Shown: in pieces, positions 8,125-16,919 of the stretch | Layout of the letters: each line of letters starts with the position of its first letter | How positions within the stretch are numbered: position 1 is the first letter of the stretch | Assembly: GCA_017938925.1 (NCBI GenBank) | Contig: JAGBAO010000013.1 | Coordinates: forward strand, 1-64,000 | DNA: 64,000 nucleotides | Source: Bacteroidales bacterium | Lineage (GTDB): Bacteria; Bacteroidota; Bacteroidia; Bacteroidales; UBA932 | Reading direction: 5' to 3' | Program-made: the position numbers and the translations under genes | The notes under the pieces: model-generated | Told to the model about the DNA's origin: nothing | The model's input: the letters and a program-made list of their open reading frames with translations, nothing else | Database searches by the model: none

Positions 8125-9185
8125 TCAAACATTTCTGGAATATCCTTCTTCATCTGCTCCCAGAGTTTCTCCGCTCCTGCACGCGTAGGATGGACATTAT
8201 CCTTGCTCAGGCAATTGTCTGCCCAGCTGCCGTCCGGGGTGCTCTCAACAGCCTCAGCCCAGTCCAGGACACGGCATCCTCTCTCACGAGCATATTCTAT
8301 CTTCTTGGCATGCACACGCTTAGGAACGTACGGCACGGCCGTGATGACTGGAGTGATTCCTTTTCTCTTGCATGTGGTGAGGAAATCTTCCACACAGTCC
8401 ATCCATGAAGCATCCGCCTCATCACCGTCATTCTTATCATTCATTCCAAGCATCCATACAGCATACTTAGGTGTCCCGAACTTAAGGTCTTCAAAGAAGG
8501 CAGTCAGCAGATCTGCACTCTTGCCCCCTGGAAGATTGTCCACCATGTAGTTATCGAAACCAGCCAGGCGTGCATGATAGAGCCAGCGTGCCTGACCGTA
8601 ACTTGCATAACTGTCTCCATAGAACCAGAAATCCTTGTCAGCGTTGCAGCGGTCAAAAGAAAGGTTCACATCGGCAGGCGCTTCGCCTCCGTTACGGGCG
8701 AATGCAGCACCGCCTCCGAACCACTTGATGGTCCTTGACCACTTTCCGGTGGAAGTCGACACCTCCACAAAGGCGGTAGTGAAATCAGCTGTCACCTTGA
8801 TGCTGAGGTTTTCCCTGATATCCAGTCCATGCCTATATCCTTCACGGATATAGTTTCCAAGTTTCTTCTTCTTTTTTCCGTCCTGGTCCTTGTATTCCAC
8901 ATAATTGCATTCGCGCACAATCACATGGACCGGAGTGACCTCGATCCAATGGCCTCTGTAAACATCTTCACCGCCACGTCCCACCAAAAGAGATGAGAAG
9001 TCAGTGAATGTAAAATCGGCACTGAGAACAGTATTATATCTGACATAGTTCTCTCCCATTGCAAGAGTCGCTCCGGGCTTCAGGGTCGCCGTCTTAGACT
9101 CGACCGCTGCTGACAGCGTAGCCGCAGAGGCAAGGAGCCCTGCGACAAACACTGAAATGACTGTAATCCTTTTCATATAAATCAT
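8121..9185 (-). CDS. Secreted SGNH/GDSL-family hydrolase
   Basis: About 354 residues with an N-terminal signal peptide, a beta-rich N-terminal domain (about 30-170) and an SGNH hydrolase domain. The four blocks are visible: GDSY with nucleophile S182, the glycine block PGGKSAD, the asparagine block LGMND (N239) and the terminal DNVHP with D319 and H322. Likely a carbohydrate or lipid esterase (for example deacetylase) in the periplasm. ATG at 9185 overlaps the stop of the Ig-like gene (ATGA); an in-frame ATG at 9176 is an alternative with a cleaner signal peptide. Substrate unknown. Confidence 0.85.
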   Translation of the reverse strand: MIYMKRITVISVFVAGLLASAATLSAAVESKTATLKPGATLAMGENYVRYNTVLSADFTFTDFSSLLVGRGGEDVYRGHWIEVTPVHVIVRECNYVEYKDQDGKKKKKLGNYIREGYRHGLDIRENLSIKVTADFTTAFVEVSTSTGKWSRTIKWFGGGAAFARNGGEAPADVNLSFDRCNADKDFWFYGDSYASYGQARWLYHARLAGFDNYMVDNLPGGKSADLLTAFFEDLKFGTPKYAVWMLGMNDKNDGDEADASWMDCVEDFLTTCKRKGITPVITAVPYVPKRVHAKKIEYARERGCRVLDWAEAVESTPDGSWADNCLSKDNVHPTRAGAEKLWEQMKKDIPEMFE

Positions 9186-10594
9186 TGCCAATCTTTGAAT
9201 TCTTCACCTTCCGTCAGGTCTTCGACAGTCTCATTCACATCCTGGTCAGTCACCCTGACAAGACAGCTTGCAGAGACAACCTTCTCATTCTGCAGAGTAG
9301 GATCGTCTATACCTGTTATCGTTACGGTTATCGTTGCTTTACCCACCTTGACTCCCGTAACCTTGCCTTCCACAACAGTTGCTACAGAAGAATCTGATGT
9401 CTCCCACTGAATCTTGATGATCTTTGCGCCTGGGGTCACAGACGGAACGAGCATTATGTCCTTACCGATACGCACCACATATTTTTCATCAGGGAAAGAC
9501 ACAGAATCAATCGGGCCGCTTCCTGGAAGCACCGTCACCTGGCAAGTGGCCTTATATTCTCCTTCCACTGTAGTCACAGTGATGATTGCACTTCCCTCGC
9601 TATATCCTACTATTTCTCCTGTCTGACTGACGTTCACGATTTCAGGCGCAGATGAAGTCCATACCAGTCCGGTCTCATATGCATCGGACGGAAGAACAGA
9701 CGCCTGCATCTGCATGCGCTGGAAGAGGGCGAGTTCCACTTTCGAAGCCGCAAGTTCAACCCCGGTCACATGCGCCCTGACCTCAACCTGAGCTTCAGCC
9801 TTTGCACCGGCATAGCGGTCCTGTGCAGTGATCGCGACGGTTCCGGTCTTCAGTGCCTTGACCTTTCCCGTGGTCTGGTCCACAGAAACCCTTGACGGGT
9901 CTGATGAGGTCCACACAATGTCCTTATGAGTCACAGCTGCCGGTATATCAGCTGTAAGCTGGAGTTCTTCATCAAGCCAGAGCACAGACTTGGCCGGCAC
10001 GATCTTGAATGACTTGACAAAATTGCCGACCTCAACAACGCACGAATCACAGATATCCGGATTCACGTCAAGCACTGCCTTGACCATAGTCTTGCCTATA
10101 CCCCTTGCTTCAAGTGCACCATTGCTGACATAGACTACAGACGTATCTGCCGAACTCCACAGGAACTTAGGCTTATAAGCATTAGACGGATGCACATTGA
10201 CCTTGATAAGGGCATTCTTATTGGCAGCATCAAGAGTAAGAAGAAGATGATGCACATCAAACGATGCGGAATCCACCTCTGTGATCACTCTGACAGCACA
10301 GCCCTTGGTCAGCCCATCTGCCTTGGCATATATATAGGTCAGCCCGCCGCAGACACCATGGACAAGGCCGGACGCATCAACTGTAGCGATGCTGTCATTC
10401 TGCGAACTCCAGACAATCTGCGCAGTGGAGCCTTCCGGCTTGAGTGTCGCAGTCAGAAGAGTATCACCTCCTTCCGGAATGGACAACTCCGTAGAACTGA
10501 GGACAATGCCTGTCACCTTGACATCCTGCACGCATGAACTGAATGCAAGCAGCGCCAATGCGGAAAATAATGTATTTACGATAAGTCTTTTCAT
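9182..10594 (-). CDS. Lipoprotein with tandem bacterial Ig-like group 2 domains
   Basis: A 470-residue lipoprotein (lipobox FSSC, about residue 21) containing about four to five Big_2 (bacterial Ig-like group 2) repeats, each with the hallmark W-(S/T)-S-(S/N/Q)-(D/A)...V..V...G.V.....G.A.IT pattern. Such proteins act as extended surface spacers or glycan-binding partners of SusC/D pairs. The C-terminal tail EDLTEGEEFKDWQ resembles the end of the 63-residue peptide two genes on. The start overlaps the previous stop as TGATG. Probably a surface-exposed binding protein (SusE/F-like position). Confidence 0.85.
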   Translation of the reverse strand: MKRLIVNTLFSALALLAFSSCVQDVKVTGIVLSSTELSIPEGGDTLLTATLKPEGSTAQIVWSSQNDSIATVDASGLVHGVCGGLTYIYAKADGLTKGCAVRVITEVDSASFDVHHLLLTLDAANKNALIKVNVHPSNAYKPKFLWSSADTSVVYVSNGALEARGIGKTMVKAVLDVNPDICDSCVVEVGNFVKSFKIVPAKSVLWLDEELQLTADIPAAVTHKDIVWTSSDPSRVSVDQTTGKVKALKTGTVAITAQDRYAGAKAEAQVEVRAHVTGVELAASKVELALFQRMQMQASVLPSDAYETGLVWTSSAPEIVNVSQTGEIVGYSEGSAIITVTTVEGEYKATCQVTVLPGSGPIDSVSFPDEKYVVRIGKDIMLVPSVTPGAKIIKIQWETSDSSVATVVEGKVTGVKVGKATITVTITGIDDPTLQNEKVVSASCLVRVTDQDVNETVEDLTEGEEFKDWQ

Positions 10595-10980
10595 CAGTCT
10601 AATGGATTAGATGCTTGTGTTATGGATATGTCCGCAGTCTCTCCGTTATCACAGGTCAGTCTGATTACTGCTGTCCTTTCCGCTCCCGAGTCATTCTGAA
10701 GGACTCCGACATGAATATATGTCACTCCCGAGCCGGAATTCCTGTCGAGATAAGCCCAGTCGACTTCCTCAGTGAATTCCACCGTCCAGTCACCGGAATA
10801 ATATATGATCATGGCGTGAGAGGCCGTGGCGGCATTCACGTTATATTCAGTAAAAAGCCTGCACACCTTGTTCCCATCCTTGTCAGTGCGATATATTGTA
10901 GAATACTCCTCAACATATTCCTTGCTACAGGAAACTGCACCAAGAAGGAGTATCACAGCCGCTTTGATCAATACTTTCAT
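10594..10980 (-). CDS. Small BACON-domain lipoprotein
   Basis: A 128-residue lipoprotein with lipobox AVSC (about residue 18). Residues about 45-128 read as one BACON-like domain (SGDWTV, a WAYLDR strand, conserved R-x-A-x-I-R-L strand, ITQAS end). BACON domains are carbohydrate- or mucin-associated Ig-like folds. It lies 2 bp after SusD and overlaps the Ig-like gene by TGATG, so it is co-translated with the uptake system. Confidence 0.8.
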   Translation of the reverse strand: MKVLIKAAVILLLGAVSCSKEYVEEYSTIYRTDKDGNKVCRLFTEYNVNAATASHAMIIYYSGDWTVEFTEEVDWAYLDRNSGSGVTYIHVGVLQNDSGAERTAVIRLTCDNGETADISITQASNPLD

Positions 10981-10982
10981 AA

Positions 10983-12779
10983 TTATTCCTCCTGTTCTTC
11001 GTTATCACCTTCTGCTTCTACTGATGCCATTGCCTCGTATGCCGGATTTGAAAGAACCGGCTTTCCGGTCTCGTCGACAGTCAGGGCACATTCTGTGTCC
11101 GGTATCGGATAGTATTCGTGACATGGCTGGATGTTGGCCTGAAGATAATTCTTGGTTCCGGAAGGAGCATACTTCAAGGTCTCATCATACCATATTCCCC
11201 AACGCACGAGGTCATATTTGCGATGCAGCTCTCCTGCAAGCTCACGCGCCCTCTCATCACGGATGTGCTTCATCACGGTCTCCTCATCCATGCCGGTCAG
11301 AGGATCCACTGCCGCACGTGCGCGAACCTTGTTCAGATATGTCATCGCATCTTCATACAGCCCCTGCATGCATTTCACCTCCGCCATCATAAGAACGGCA
11401 TCTGCATACCGCAGGATCTTATAGTTATTGGAATCGTAATTCGCCACCATTCCCGGCACCCAGAACTTTTCACCGGCATACGGCCTGCCCTCAGTTCTGA
11501 TTTCCTTGAACGTCTGTCCATAGGTCTCGGATTCAGGATCCATATTTCCAAGTCCGAGCACATAACGGATGCGGCGGTCGATCTTTCCCTTGGAGTTATA
11601 TCCTCTCTGAAGCGCAAGCGTATCGATCTCGGCATTCCATCTCTGGGTATATTTGTTATAGGTGCCGAACTTCAGCGGAAGAGGATCGAAAAGACGGTCC
11701 TTATGGCAGTAGGTCGCGCTTGTGGTCTCCTTCTGTACAGCAGTGCTGTCCTTGGCATCACGGAAACATCCCATATGCCATGTCGCACGGACAACTGACG
11801 TGGACGGAATCTCACGGCCCCAATCAGGCATGTACACATCATCCAGGTAGCCCTCGAAAGTTCCGTCATTCCATGCTCCGACCACTCCTTCATCAACATC
11901 CTTGTTATCCCAGGTCTTGGCGATGTTTCCCGGATAGTATGTGCGGCAGAGTGTTCCCTGAAACTTTGTTCCTGCCGCATTCCAGGCATGCTGAATCTCG
12001 AAGATGCTTTCCCGGGTGTTCTTTATCGACCACCTCGTGTCATCCAGAGGATAGGCAGCCTCGCTGAACTCTCCGTATATATTCTCGAGAAGTCCCAGTG
12101 CGTATTCCGCCTCAGTCCAATCCTGATACCACATGGCGAACTTTGCCATCAGCATTGCTCCCAAGGCATAACCGGCCCTGTTGCCGGCAGCATCGCTTGT
12201 GCGCACCTGCGGGAGATAAGGCAGTGCATTCTCCTTCAGGTCGGTATAGAGTTCCTTTCTGATTTCATCTGCAGGCTTTCTTGGAAGAAGCCTTATCTGC
12301 TCCTGAACCTCAAGGTCCTTGACCATGCATGTGTAATACGGCACGTCACCGAAGAAATTGGTCAGATGATAATAATACAATGCCCTGAGCACTCGCGCTT
12401 CCGCTATCAGGGATGCCTTGGCATCGTCAGGAATGGAAGAGCCCCCTATACATTCGATGCATTCGTTGCATCGCATGATGGCCTGATAGCACTGTGTCCA
12501 GACCGTAGTTCCCACTCCCGGCTTTGAAGGTGAGATCTCACATTTAGGATCCGGAGTACTTGTGTTTACATACCACAGGTCAGTCGGCACCTCCACCGCC
12601 CAGCAGTAGTGGACCACATATATGTTCTTGATTGCCAGATAGCAAGCATCCACACAGGCCTGACATTGAGCGACAGTCTCATAGGAATTCTCCCGGTTGG
12701 TGAAGGAGTCATGATCTTCCTTCAGAGAGCATGATGCCATTACGCAGGCAGCAAGTATAATGTTAAGCAACTTTTTCAT
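10983..12779 (-). CDS. SusD/RagB-family outer-membrane nutrient-binding lipoprotein
   Basis: About 598 residues with lipobox MASC (C17 from the chosen start). The SusD/RagB family signatures are present: an N-terminal TPR-like helical half (AQCQACVDACYLAIKN region, LRALYYYHLTNFFGDVP motif) and a C-terminal NY-IRYADVLLM-like segment (NYKILRYADAVLMMAE). It binds the substrate above the SusC channel. It starts a few bases after susC; an ATG at 12788 is an alternative. The partner genes point away from a standard glycan and toward a phosphodiester substrate, but the ligand cannot be read from the sequence. Confidence 0.93.
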   Translation of the reverse strand: MKKLLNIILAACVMASCSLKEDHDSFTNRENSYETVAQCQACVDACYLAIKNIYVVHYCWAVEVPTDLWYVNTSTPDPKCEISPSKPGVGTTVWTQCYQAIMRCNECIECIGGSSIPDDAKASLIAEARVLRALYYYHLTNFFGDVPYYTCMVKDLEVQEQIRLLPRKPADEIRKELYTDLKENALPYLPQVRTSDAAGNRAGYALGAMLMAKFAMWYQDWTEAEYALGLLENIYGEFSEAAYPLDDTRWSIKNTRESIFEIQHAWNAAGTKFQGTLCRTYYPGNIAKTWDNKDVDEGVVGAWNDGTFEGYLDDVYMPDWGREIPSTSVVRATWHMGCFRDAKDSTAVQKETTSATYCHKDRLFDPLPLKFGTYNKYTQRWNAEIDTLALQRGYNSKGKIDRRIRYVLGLGNMDPESETYGQTFKEIRTEGRPYAGEKFWVPGMVANYDSNNYKILRYADAVLMMAEVKCMQGLYEDAMTYLNKVRARAAVDPLTGMDEETVMKHIRDERARELAGELHRKYDLVRWGIWYDETLKYAPSGTKNYLQANIQPCHEYYPIPDTECALTVDETGKPVLSNPAYEAMASVEAEGDNEEQEE

Positions 12780-12791
12780 ATCCTGCATAAT

Positions 12792-15700
12792 TTAGAATCT
12801 GATTGAAACATTTGCGACAATCCTTCTGGAAGTCGGATAGGAATTCTTGTCCACACGACGGAGAGTCGAGTCATCGGACTCAGTCGACACATCCGGATCA
12901 AAGCCCATATATTCGCTCCACAGCCAGAGATTCGAGCCTGAAACTCCCAGCGTCAGTTCCTTGAACGCCTTGAAGTTCTTCGGCATATTGAAGGTGTACT
13001 GCAGGGTAACGTCCTTGAGTCTGAGATATGAAGCATCATAGACCATATTGTCGCTTGGAAGAAGCCAGCGCGAAGAACCGGCAATAGGACGGTCCGAATC
13101 AGGATTCCTCACAGGATGCCAGTTGTCGAGCATGAAGCGGTACTGGTTCGTGTATGAGCCTCCTGCCATATAGAGTTCGGAGTAGTTGTAGATCTTTCCT
13201 CCGAGAGAATATGCAAGGAACACGGAAAGCCTGAAGTTTCCGATATGGAAACTGTTCTGGAGGCCTCCATAGACATACGGATCGGCATTGCCCAGATAAA
13301 CAAGGTCGGCCTGAGTGACCACACCGTCGCCGTCCTGATCGACATATCTCGGATGTCCGAGAGCGGTCGTAGGAGCTCCGAACGAAGTGCGGTAGGCATA
13401 TTTCTTCGTCTCAAGGTTTTCATTGTATTCGTCCACGCTGTGAACCACACCGCCATACTTGAAGCCCCAAAGCGAATTGAGAGGATAGCCGGCCTTGTAA
13501 CCATACATCATGTAGCCGTCTGGACTCTCGACGCTGGAGACAAAGCTTTCATGTCCTATATCACTGACCAGCTGAGTGTTATGCGAGATAGTAAATGTCG
13601 TTGTCCAGCCGAATTTCTTGCGTTCGACATTGCGGCTCTCGATCGTAAGCTCGGCACCGGTATTGGTAGTCAGTCCAAGATTTGCATAACGGGAAGTGAA
13701 TCCAGTGGATGCCGCAGTAGAGACGGTCAGAAGAAGATCCTGTGTACGTGAATGATATCCTTCAAGATTTATAGAGAGCCTGTTCTTGAAGAACGAGCCC
13801 TCGAGGGCAGCATTGAACTGGTCTGTAGTCTCCCAGGTCAGGTTCGGGCTGTCAAGACGCGAAATATAGAAGGAAGCACCCTGATTACCATCGAACATAT
13901 AACTTGAGGTTGTGCTCGAATATGCCAGCTGAGAGCGGTATGCCGCAATGGCATCATTACCAGTGCGTCCTGCACTCAGACGAAGGCTGAGGTCATCGAC
14001 CCACCTTGCCTTCTTGAGGAATATCTCCTTCTTCATGTTCCACTTGAAGGCAACTGAAGGGAAGAAACCCCATTTGCGGTTCTCAGCGAAATTGGAAGAG
14101 CCATCACCACGAAGAGTGGCTGTCAGATAATATTTGCTTCTGTAGTTATAGTTGACACGGCCGAAAACTGACTGACGCATGATGCGCTGGTATCCGGATG
14201 CTATCGTATATCCGTCCTTGGAAGCGATTGCGTTGAGATTGTTCCACTTGAATCCGTCGTGGATGATTCCTTTTGCAGTCACAGAGGTATTCTCCACAAT
14301 CTGCAGGTTTGCAGAATATCCGAGCATCGCCTCAAAGGCATGATGACGGGCGAACCTGGTATTGTATGTCGCCGTGTTCTCTGACGCCATTGTCAGCCTC
14401 TTCTGGGCATATTTGTATGCGTCCGCGCCCTCTTCCGGCTGGCGTTTAGGCAGTTCGTTAGGCCAGAAATGATATATGTCGGTATGCGCGTTTATAACCG
14501 AGTTCTGACTGTTGATGACAAGCCCCTTCATAGGCTTTATCTTGAATTCGGCCACACCCTGGTTCGTCCAGGAGGTGTCATAGAAATCCTCATACAGGAT
14601 AGATGCGCAAGGAGTGTTTATAAGCGACGCATTCTCGATGAACGGGTTCTGATTGTCGAACTCACCTATCACAGGCGGCAGATATATCGCTCCATTGCTG
14701 TACCCTCCGCCGCTGAACACAGCCTTGTTGCGGTCGCGCTTACGGTAGACAGTGCTGGCCTTGATGCCGAGTTCCAGCCATTTTGCAAGGTCCACATTGA
14801 AGTTCAGACGACCGGAAATCCTGTTCTGACCGCTGTCCTTCACGATTCCCTTCTCATCATAGAACGAAAGGGATGTGAAATAATAGTAGCTCTTGTCCTT
14901 GCCGGCGGCACTTACAGAATAGTTCTGATAAGGAGCCACACGGGTTATCGCTCCGATCCAGTCTGTGTCGGAGTCGTAGTTTTCTATGTCATACCTGATA
15001 TTCTGGCGGGAAGACTGTGAGCCGTTTCCATAGTACCAGTCATTACGGTAACGCGAGAATTCCTCGGCGTTCATCAGGTCCAGCTTCTTCGAAATCCATG
15101 AGACTCCCCCGACTGCCTTGGCCCTGATCACCGGTTTCTTGGTGGTGCCTTTCTTTGTGGTCACCATGATGACACCGTTTGAGCCACGGGATCCGTATAT
15201 CGCAGTTGATGATGCATCCTTGAGTACAGTCACGCTCTCGATGTCGTCAGGGTTGATGTCCCCGAAGTCTGAAACAGCATCCATCACTCCGTCGAGAATG
15301 ATGAGAGGCTCGTTGGAGGCAGTGATCGAGCGTGTTCCACGGACACGGATGGAAGTTCCCGCACCCGGTTCACCCGTCGTGCTCATGACATCGACACCAG
15401 CGATACGTCCCTGAAGGGCCTGATCAACCGAAGTGACGGGAGTGGATGAGATGTCGGACATCTTCACATTCGACACCGAACCGGTCAGGTCCTTCTTCTT
15501 TGCCGTACCATATCCGATGACCACCACATCATTCAGGACATTGGTTGCATCAGGAAGCAGGATCACATCCACAACCTTGCTGTCCTTCAGTTCGATCGTC
15601 TGAGTCGAGTATCCAATGAAGGAGAAGCTCAAGGTCTTGTCCGAACGTTTCAGAGTGACTGAATACTTTCCGTCAAGATCTGTCACAGCACCCCTCTTTC

Positions 15701-15860
15701 CGTCGGCAGATACAACTCCGGCTCCGATCAGAGGTTCGCCTGTCTCGTCGACCACCTTACCAGTTATCACCCGGCCCCCCCCGGCCGTCTGGGCCTGTAC
15801 CGAAAGTACGAAGGCGGCAGTCAGCAAGGATACAAGGAATAGTTTGAAGCGTATTTTCAT
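12792..15860 (-). CDS. SusC/RagA-family TonB-linked outer-membrane transporter
   Basis: A 1022-residue TonB-dependent receptor. A signal peptide ends at QAQ (about 24). A carboxypeptidase D-like/CNA-B domain follows (VITGKVVDETGEPLIGA), then the SusC motif VVVIGYGTAKKKDLTGSVS, a plug domain with the GSRGSNGVIMVTTKKG signature, and a beta barrel ending in VSIRF. It imports large ligands across the outer membrane with TonB energy. It lies 11 bp after the S1/P1 nuclease gene, in the same operon. Length is typical. Confidence 0.96.
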   Translation of the reverse strand: MKIRFKLFLVSLLTAAFVLSVQAQTAGGGRVITGKVVDETGEPLIGAGVVSADGKRGAVTDLDGKYSVTLKRSDKTLSFSFIGYSTQTIELKDSKVVDVILLPDATNVLNDVVVIGYGTAKKKDLTGSVSNVKMSDISSTPVTSVDQALQGRIAGVDVMSTTGEPGAGTSIRVRGTRSITASNEPLIILDGVMDAVSDFGDINPDDIESVTVLKDASSTAIYGSRGSNGVIMVTTKKGTTKKPVIRAKAVGGVSWISKKLDLMNAEEFSRYRNDWYYGNGSQSSRQNIRYDIENYDSDTDWIGAITRVAPYQNYSVSAAGKDKSYYYFTSLSFYDEKGIVKDSGQNRISGRLNFNVDLAKWLELGIKASTVYRKRDRNKAVFSGGGYSNGAIYLPPVIGEFDNQNPFIENASLINTPCASILYEDFYDTSWTNQGVAEFKIKPMKGLVINSQNSVINAHTDIYHFWPNELPKRQPEEGADAYKYAQKRLTMASENTATYNTRFARHHAFEAMLGYSANLQIVENTSVTAKGIIHDGFKWNNLNAIASKDGYTIASGYQRIMRQSVFGRVNYNYRSKYYLTATLRGDGSSNFAENRKWGFFPSVAFKWNMKKEIFLKKARWVDDLSLRLSAGRTGNDAIAAYRSQLAYSSTTSSYMFDGNQGASFYISRLDSPNLTWETTDQFNAALEGSFFKNRLSINLEGYHSRTQDLLLTVSTAASTGFTSRYANLGLTTNTGAELTIESRNVERKKFGWTTTFTISHNTQLVSDIGHESFVSSVESPDGYMMYGYKAGYPLNSLWGFKYGGVVHSVDEYNENLETKKYAYRTSFGAPTTALGHPRYVDQDGDGVVTQADLVYLGNADPYVYGGLQNSFHIGNFRLSVFLAYSLGGKIYNYSELYMAGGSYTNQYRFMLDNWHPVRNPDSDRPIAGSSRWLLPSDNMVYDASYLRLKDVTLQYTFNMPKNFKAFKELTLGVSGSNLWLWSEYMGFDPDVSTESDDSTLRRVDKNSYPTSRRIVANVSIRF

Positions 15861-15871
15861 AGGTATCTCCT

Positions 15872-16735
15872 TTATTGAAATATGGTATTAAGCAGGGCTG
15901 CCAGACGATAGCCGGCGTTCCTGAGCTGCGAGAATGCAAGTTCCCTCATATCTGCAGCATAGGAGCGAGGCACATCCGCCCCTGCCTTCACTTCATGAGC
16001 GATCCTGCAGCACAAGGCGCTGTCATATCCCCAGTCATATACATCACCTGCCGTTATTTCCGCGATGAAAGCATCGTCAGCGGTATCGATCAGGCGCGCC
16101 GCATCGGAGTAGCTCCACGGAATGATCGACGCAAGAAGATCGGAATCCCACATCGCATGGCGCTTCATCTTCTTGCCTTTGAACTTTATCTCGAAATTTC
16201 CGGTAGAATTCTCATCCGGATACTTGATATGGTCAGGGCAGTGAATATCACCCACAAGATGAACAATAAGCGCCACCGCCCTCTTCCTCATTTCCGGATC
16301 CATGGTCTTCCACTCAGCAAGATCAGCAGTCAGGTTCGCCACATCAAAACATGCATTCGTGCGGTAATAATTGTCGAAATTGTTTGTCCTGTACGGACGG
16401 CACTGCTCATCGACTGAGAAGATATGGCCATAATAGACAATATTGAGGGGAAGATCCCGGTCGAACTCAGTCACATATTTCGGACGCAGCTTCTGCGGAT
16501 CGTTGGTCGGCATGAAATCAAGAGGGAGAATCCACTGGCCTCTATATATGTCGGCATCACTGGCAACCGCTACGATAGAAAGACCCTCCAGACACTCCTG
16601 ACAGGCAGCCTTTGCCTGAGGTGTCAGATGATCTTCCGCAATCTTTGCGACCACGGCATGTCCTAATGCCGCCCATGCCCCTGCCTGGAACTGCAGGGCA
16701 AGCAGCAGTGAGAGAGTAAAAAGTATCCTTTGCAT
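15872..16735 (-). CDS. Secreted S1/P1-type zinc nuclease, first gene of the SusC/D operon
   Basis: A 287-residue S1/P1 nuclease with a 20-residue signal peptide that exposes W21. Zinc ligands expected in the family are present: W21, H26, D60 or D62, H104, H159, D163, H169, H193 and D197. Compared with the copy at 1268 it has longer loops between D62 and H104. As the first gene of an operon with SusC, SusD and an EEP phosphodiesterase, it probably degrades extracellular or periplasmic nucleic acid for uptake. Active site and length argue for a working enzyme. Confidence 0.9.
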   Translation of the reverse strand: MQRILFTLSLLLALQFQAGAWAALGHAVVAKIAEDHLTPQAKAACQECLEGLSIVAVASDADIYRGQWILPLDFMPTNDPQKLRPKYVTEFDRDLPLNIVYYGHIFSVDEQCRPYRTNNFDNYYRTNACFDVANLTADLAEWKTMDPEMRKRAVALIVHLVGDIHCPDHIKYPDENSTGNFEIKFKGKKMKRHAMWDSDLLASIIPWSYSDAARLIDTADDAFIAEITAGDVYDWGYDSALCCRIAHEVKAGADVPRSYAADMRELAFSQLRNAGYRLAALLNTIFQ

Positions 16736-16756
16736 ATCATAATATTTTACCAGTCA

Positions 16757-16786
16757 CAAATATAGAATTTTCAAACCTCCGGTAAA
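16757..16786 (-). promoter_or_regulatory. Candidate promoter of the nuclease-SusC/D operon
   Basis: The minus strand has a -7 box TATATTTG (16764-16757) 21 nt upstream of the ATG at 16735. A TTTA at the -33 position (16786-16783) lies 18 nt away, one base off the consensus spacing and sequence. The intergenic region is shared with the divergent DUF4434 gene. Confidence 0.5.
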
Positions 16787-16890
16787 TTTGTTTATTGCTC
16801 AACTAAGTTTCAATTATGACATAATTCCAATAGTGGCATTATTCAAATCCCGTCGGGCAAAAATCAAAGTTTCCGTCGGCTGTTTGAGAC

Positions 16891-16898
16891 TAAATTTG
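16891..16898 (+). promoter_or_regulatory. -7 box upstream of the DUF4434 gene
   Basis: TAAATTTG matches TAnnTTTG and ends 21 nt before the ATG at 16920. The -33 region is not consensus. Confidence 0.5.
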
Positions 16899-16919
16899 TA
16901 TCAGACAAACCGACAGTCT

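Noticed and set aside
16788-16919. Longer N-terminus of the DUF4434 protein
   Set aside because: It contains the -7 box and would place the Tat signal 45 residues inside the protein.
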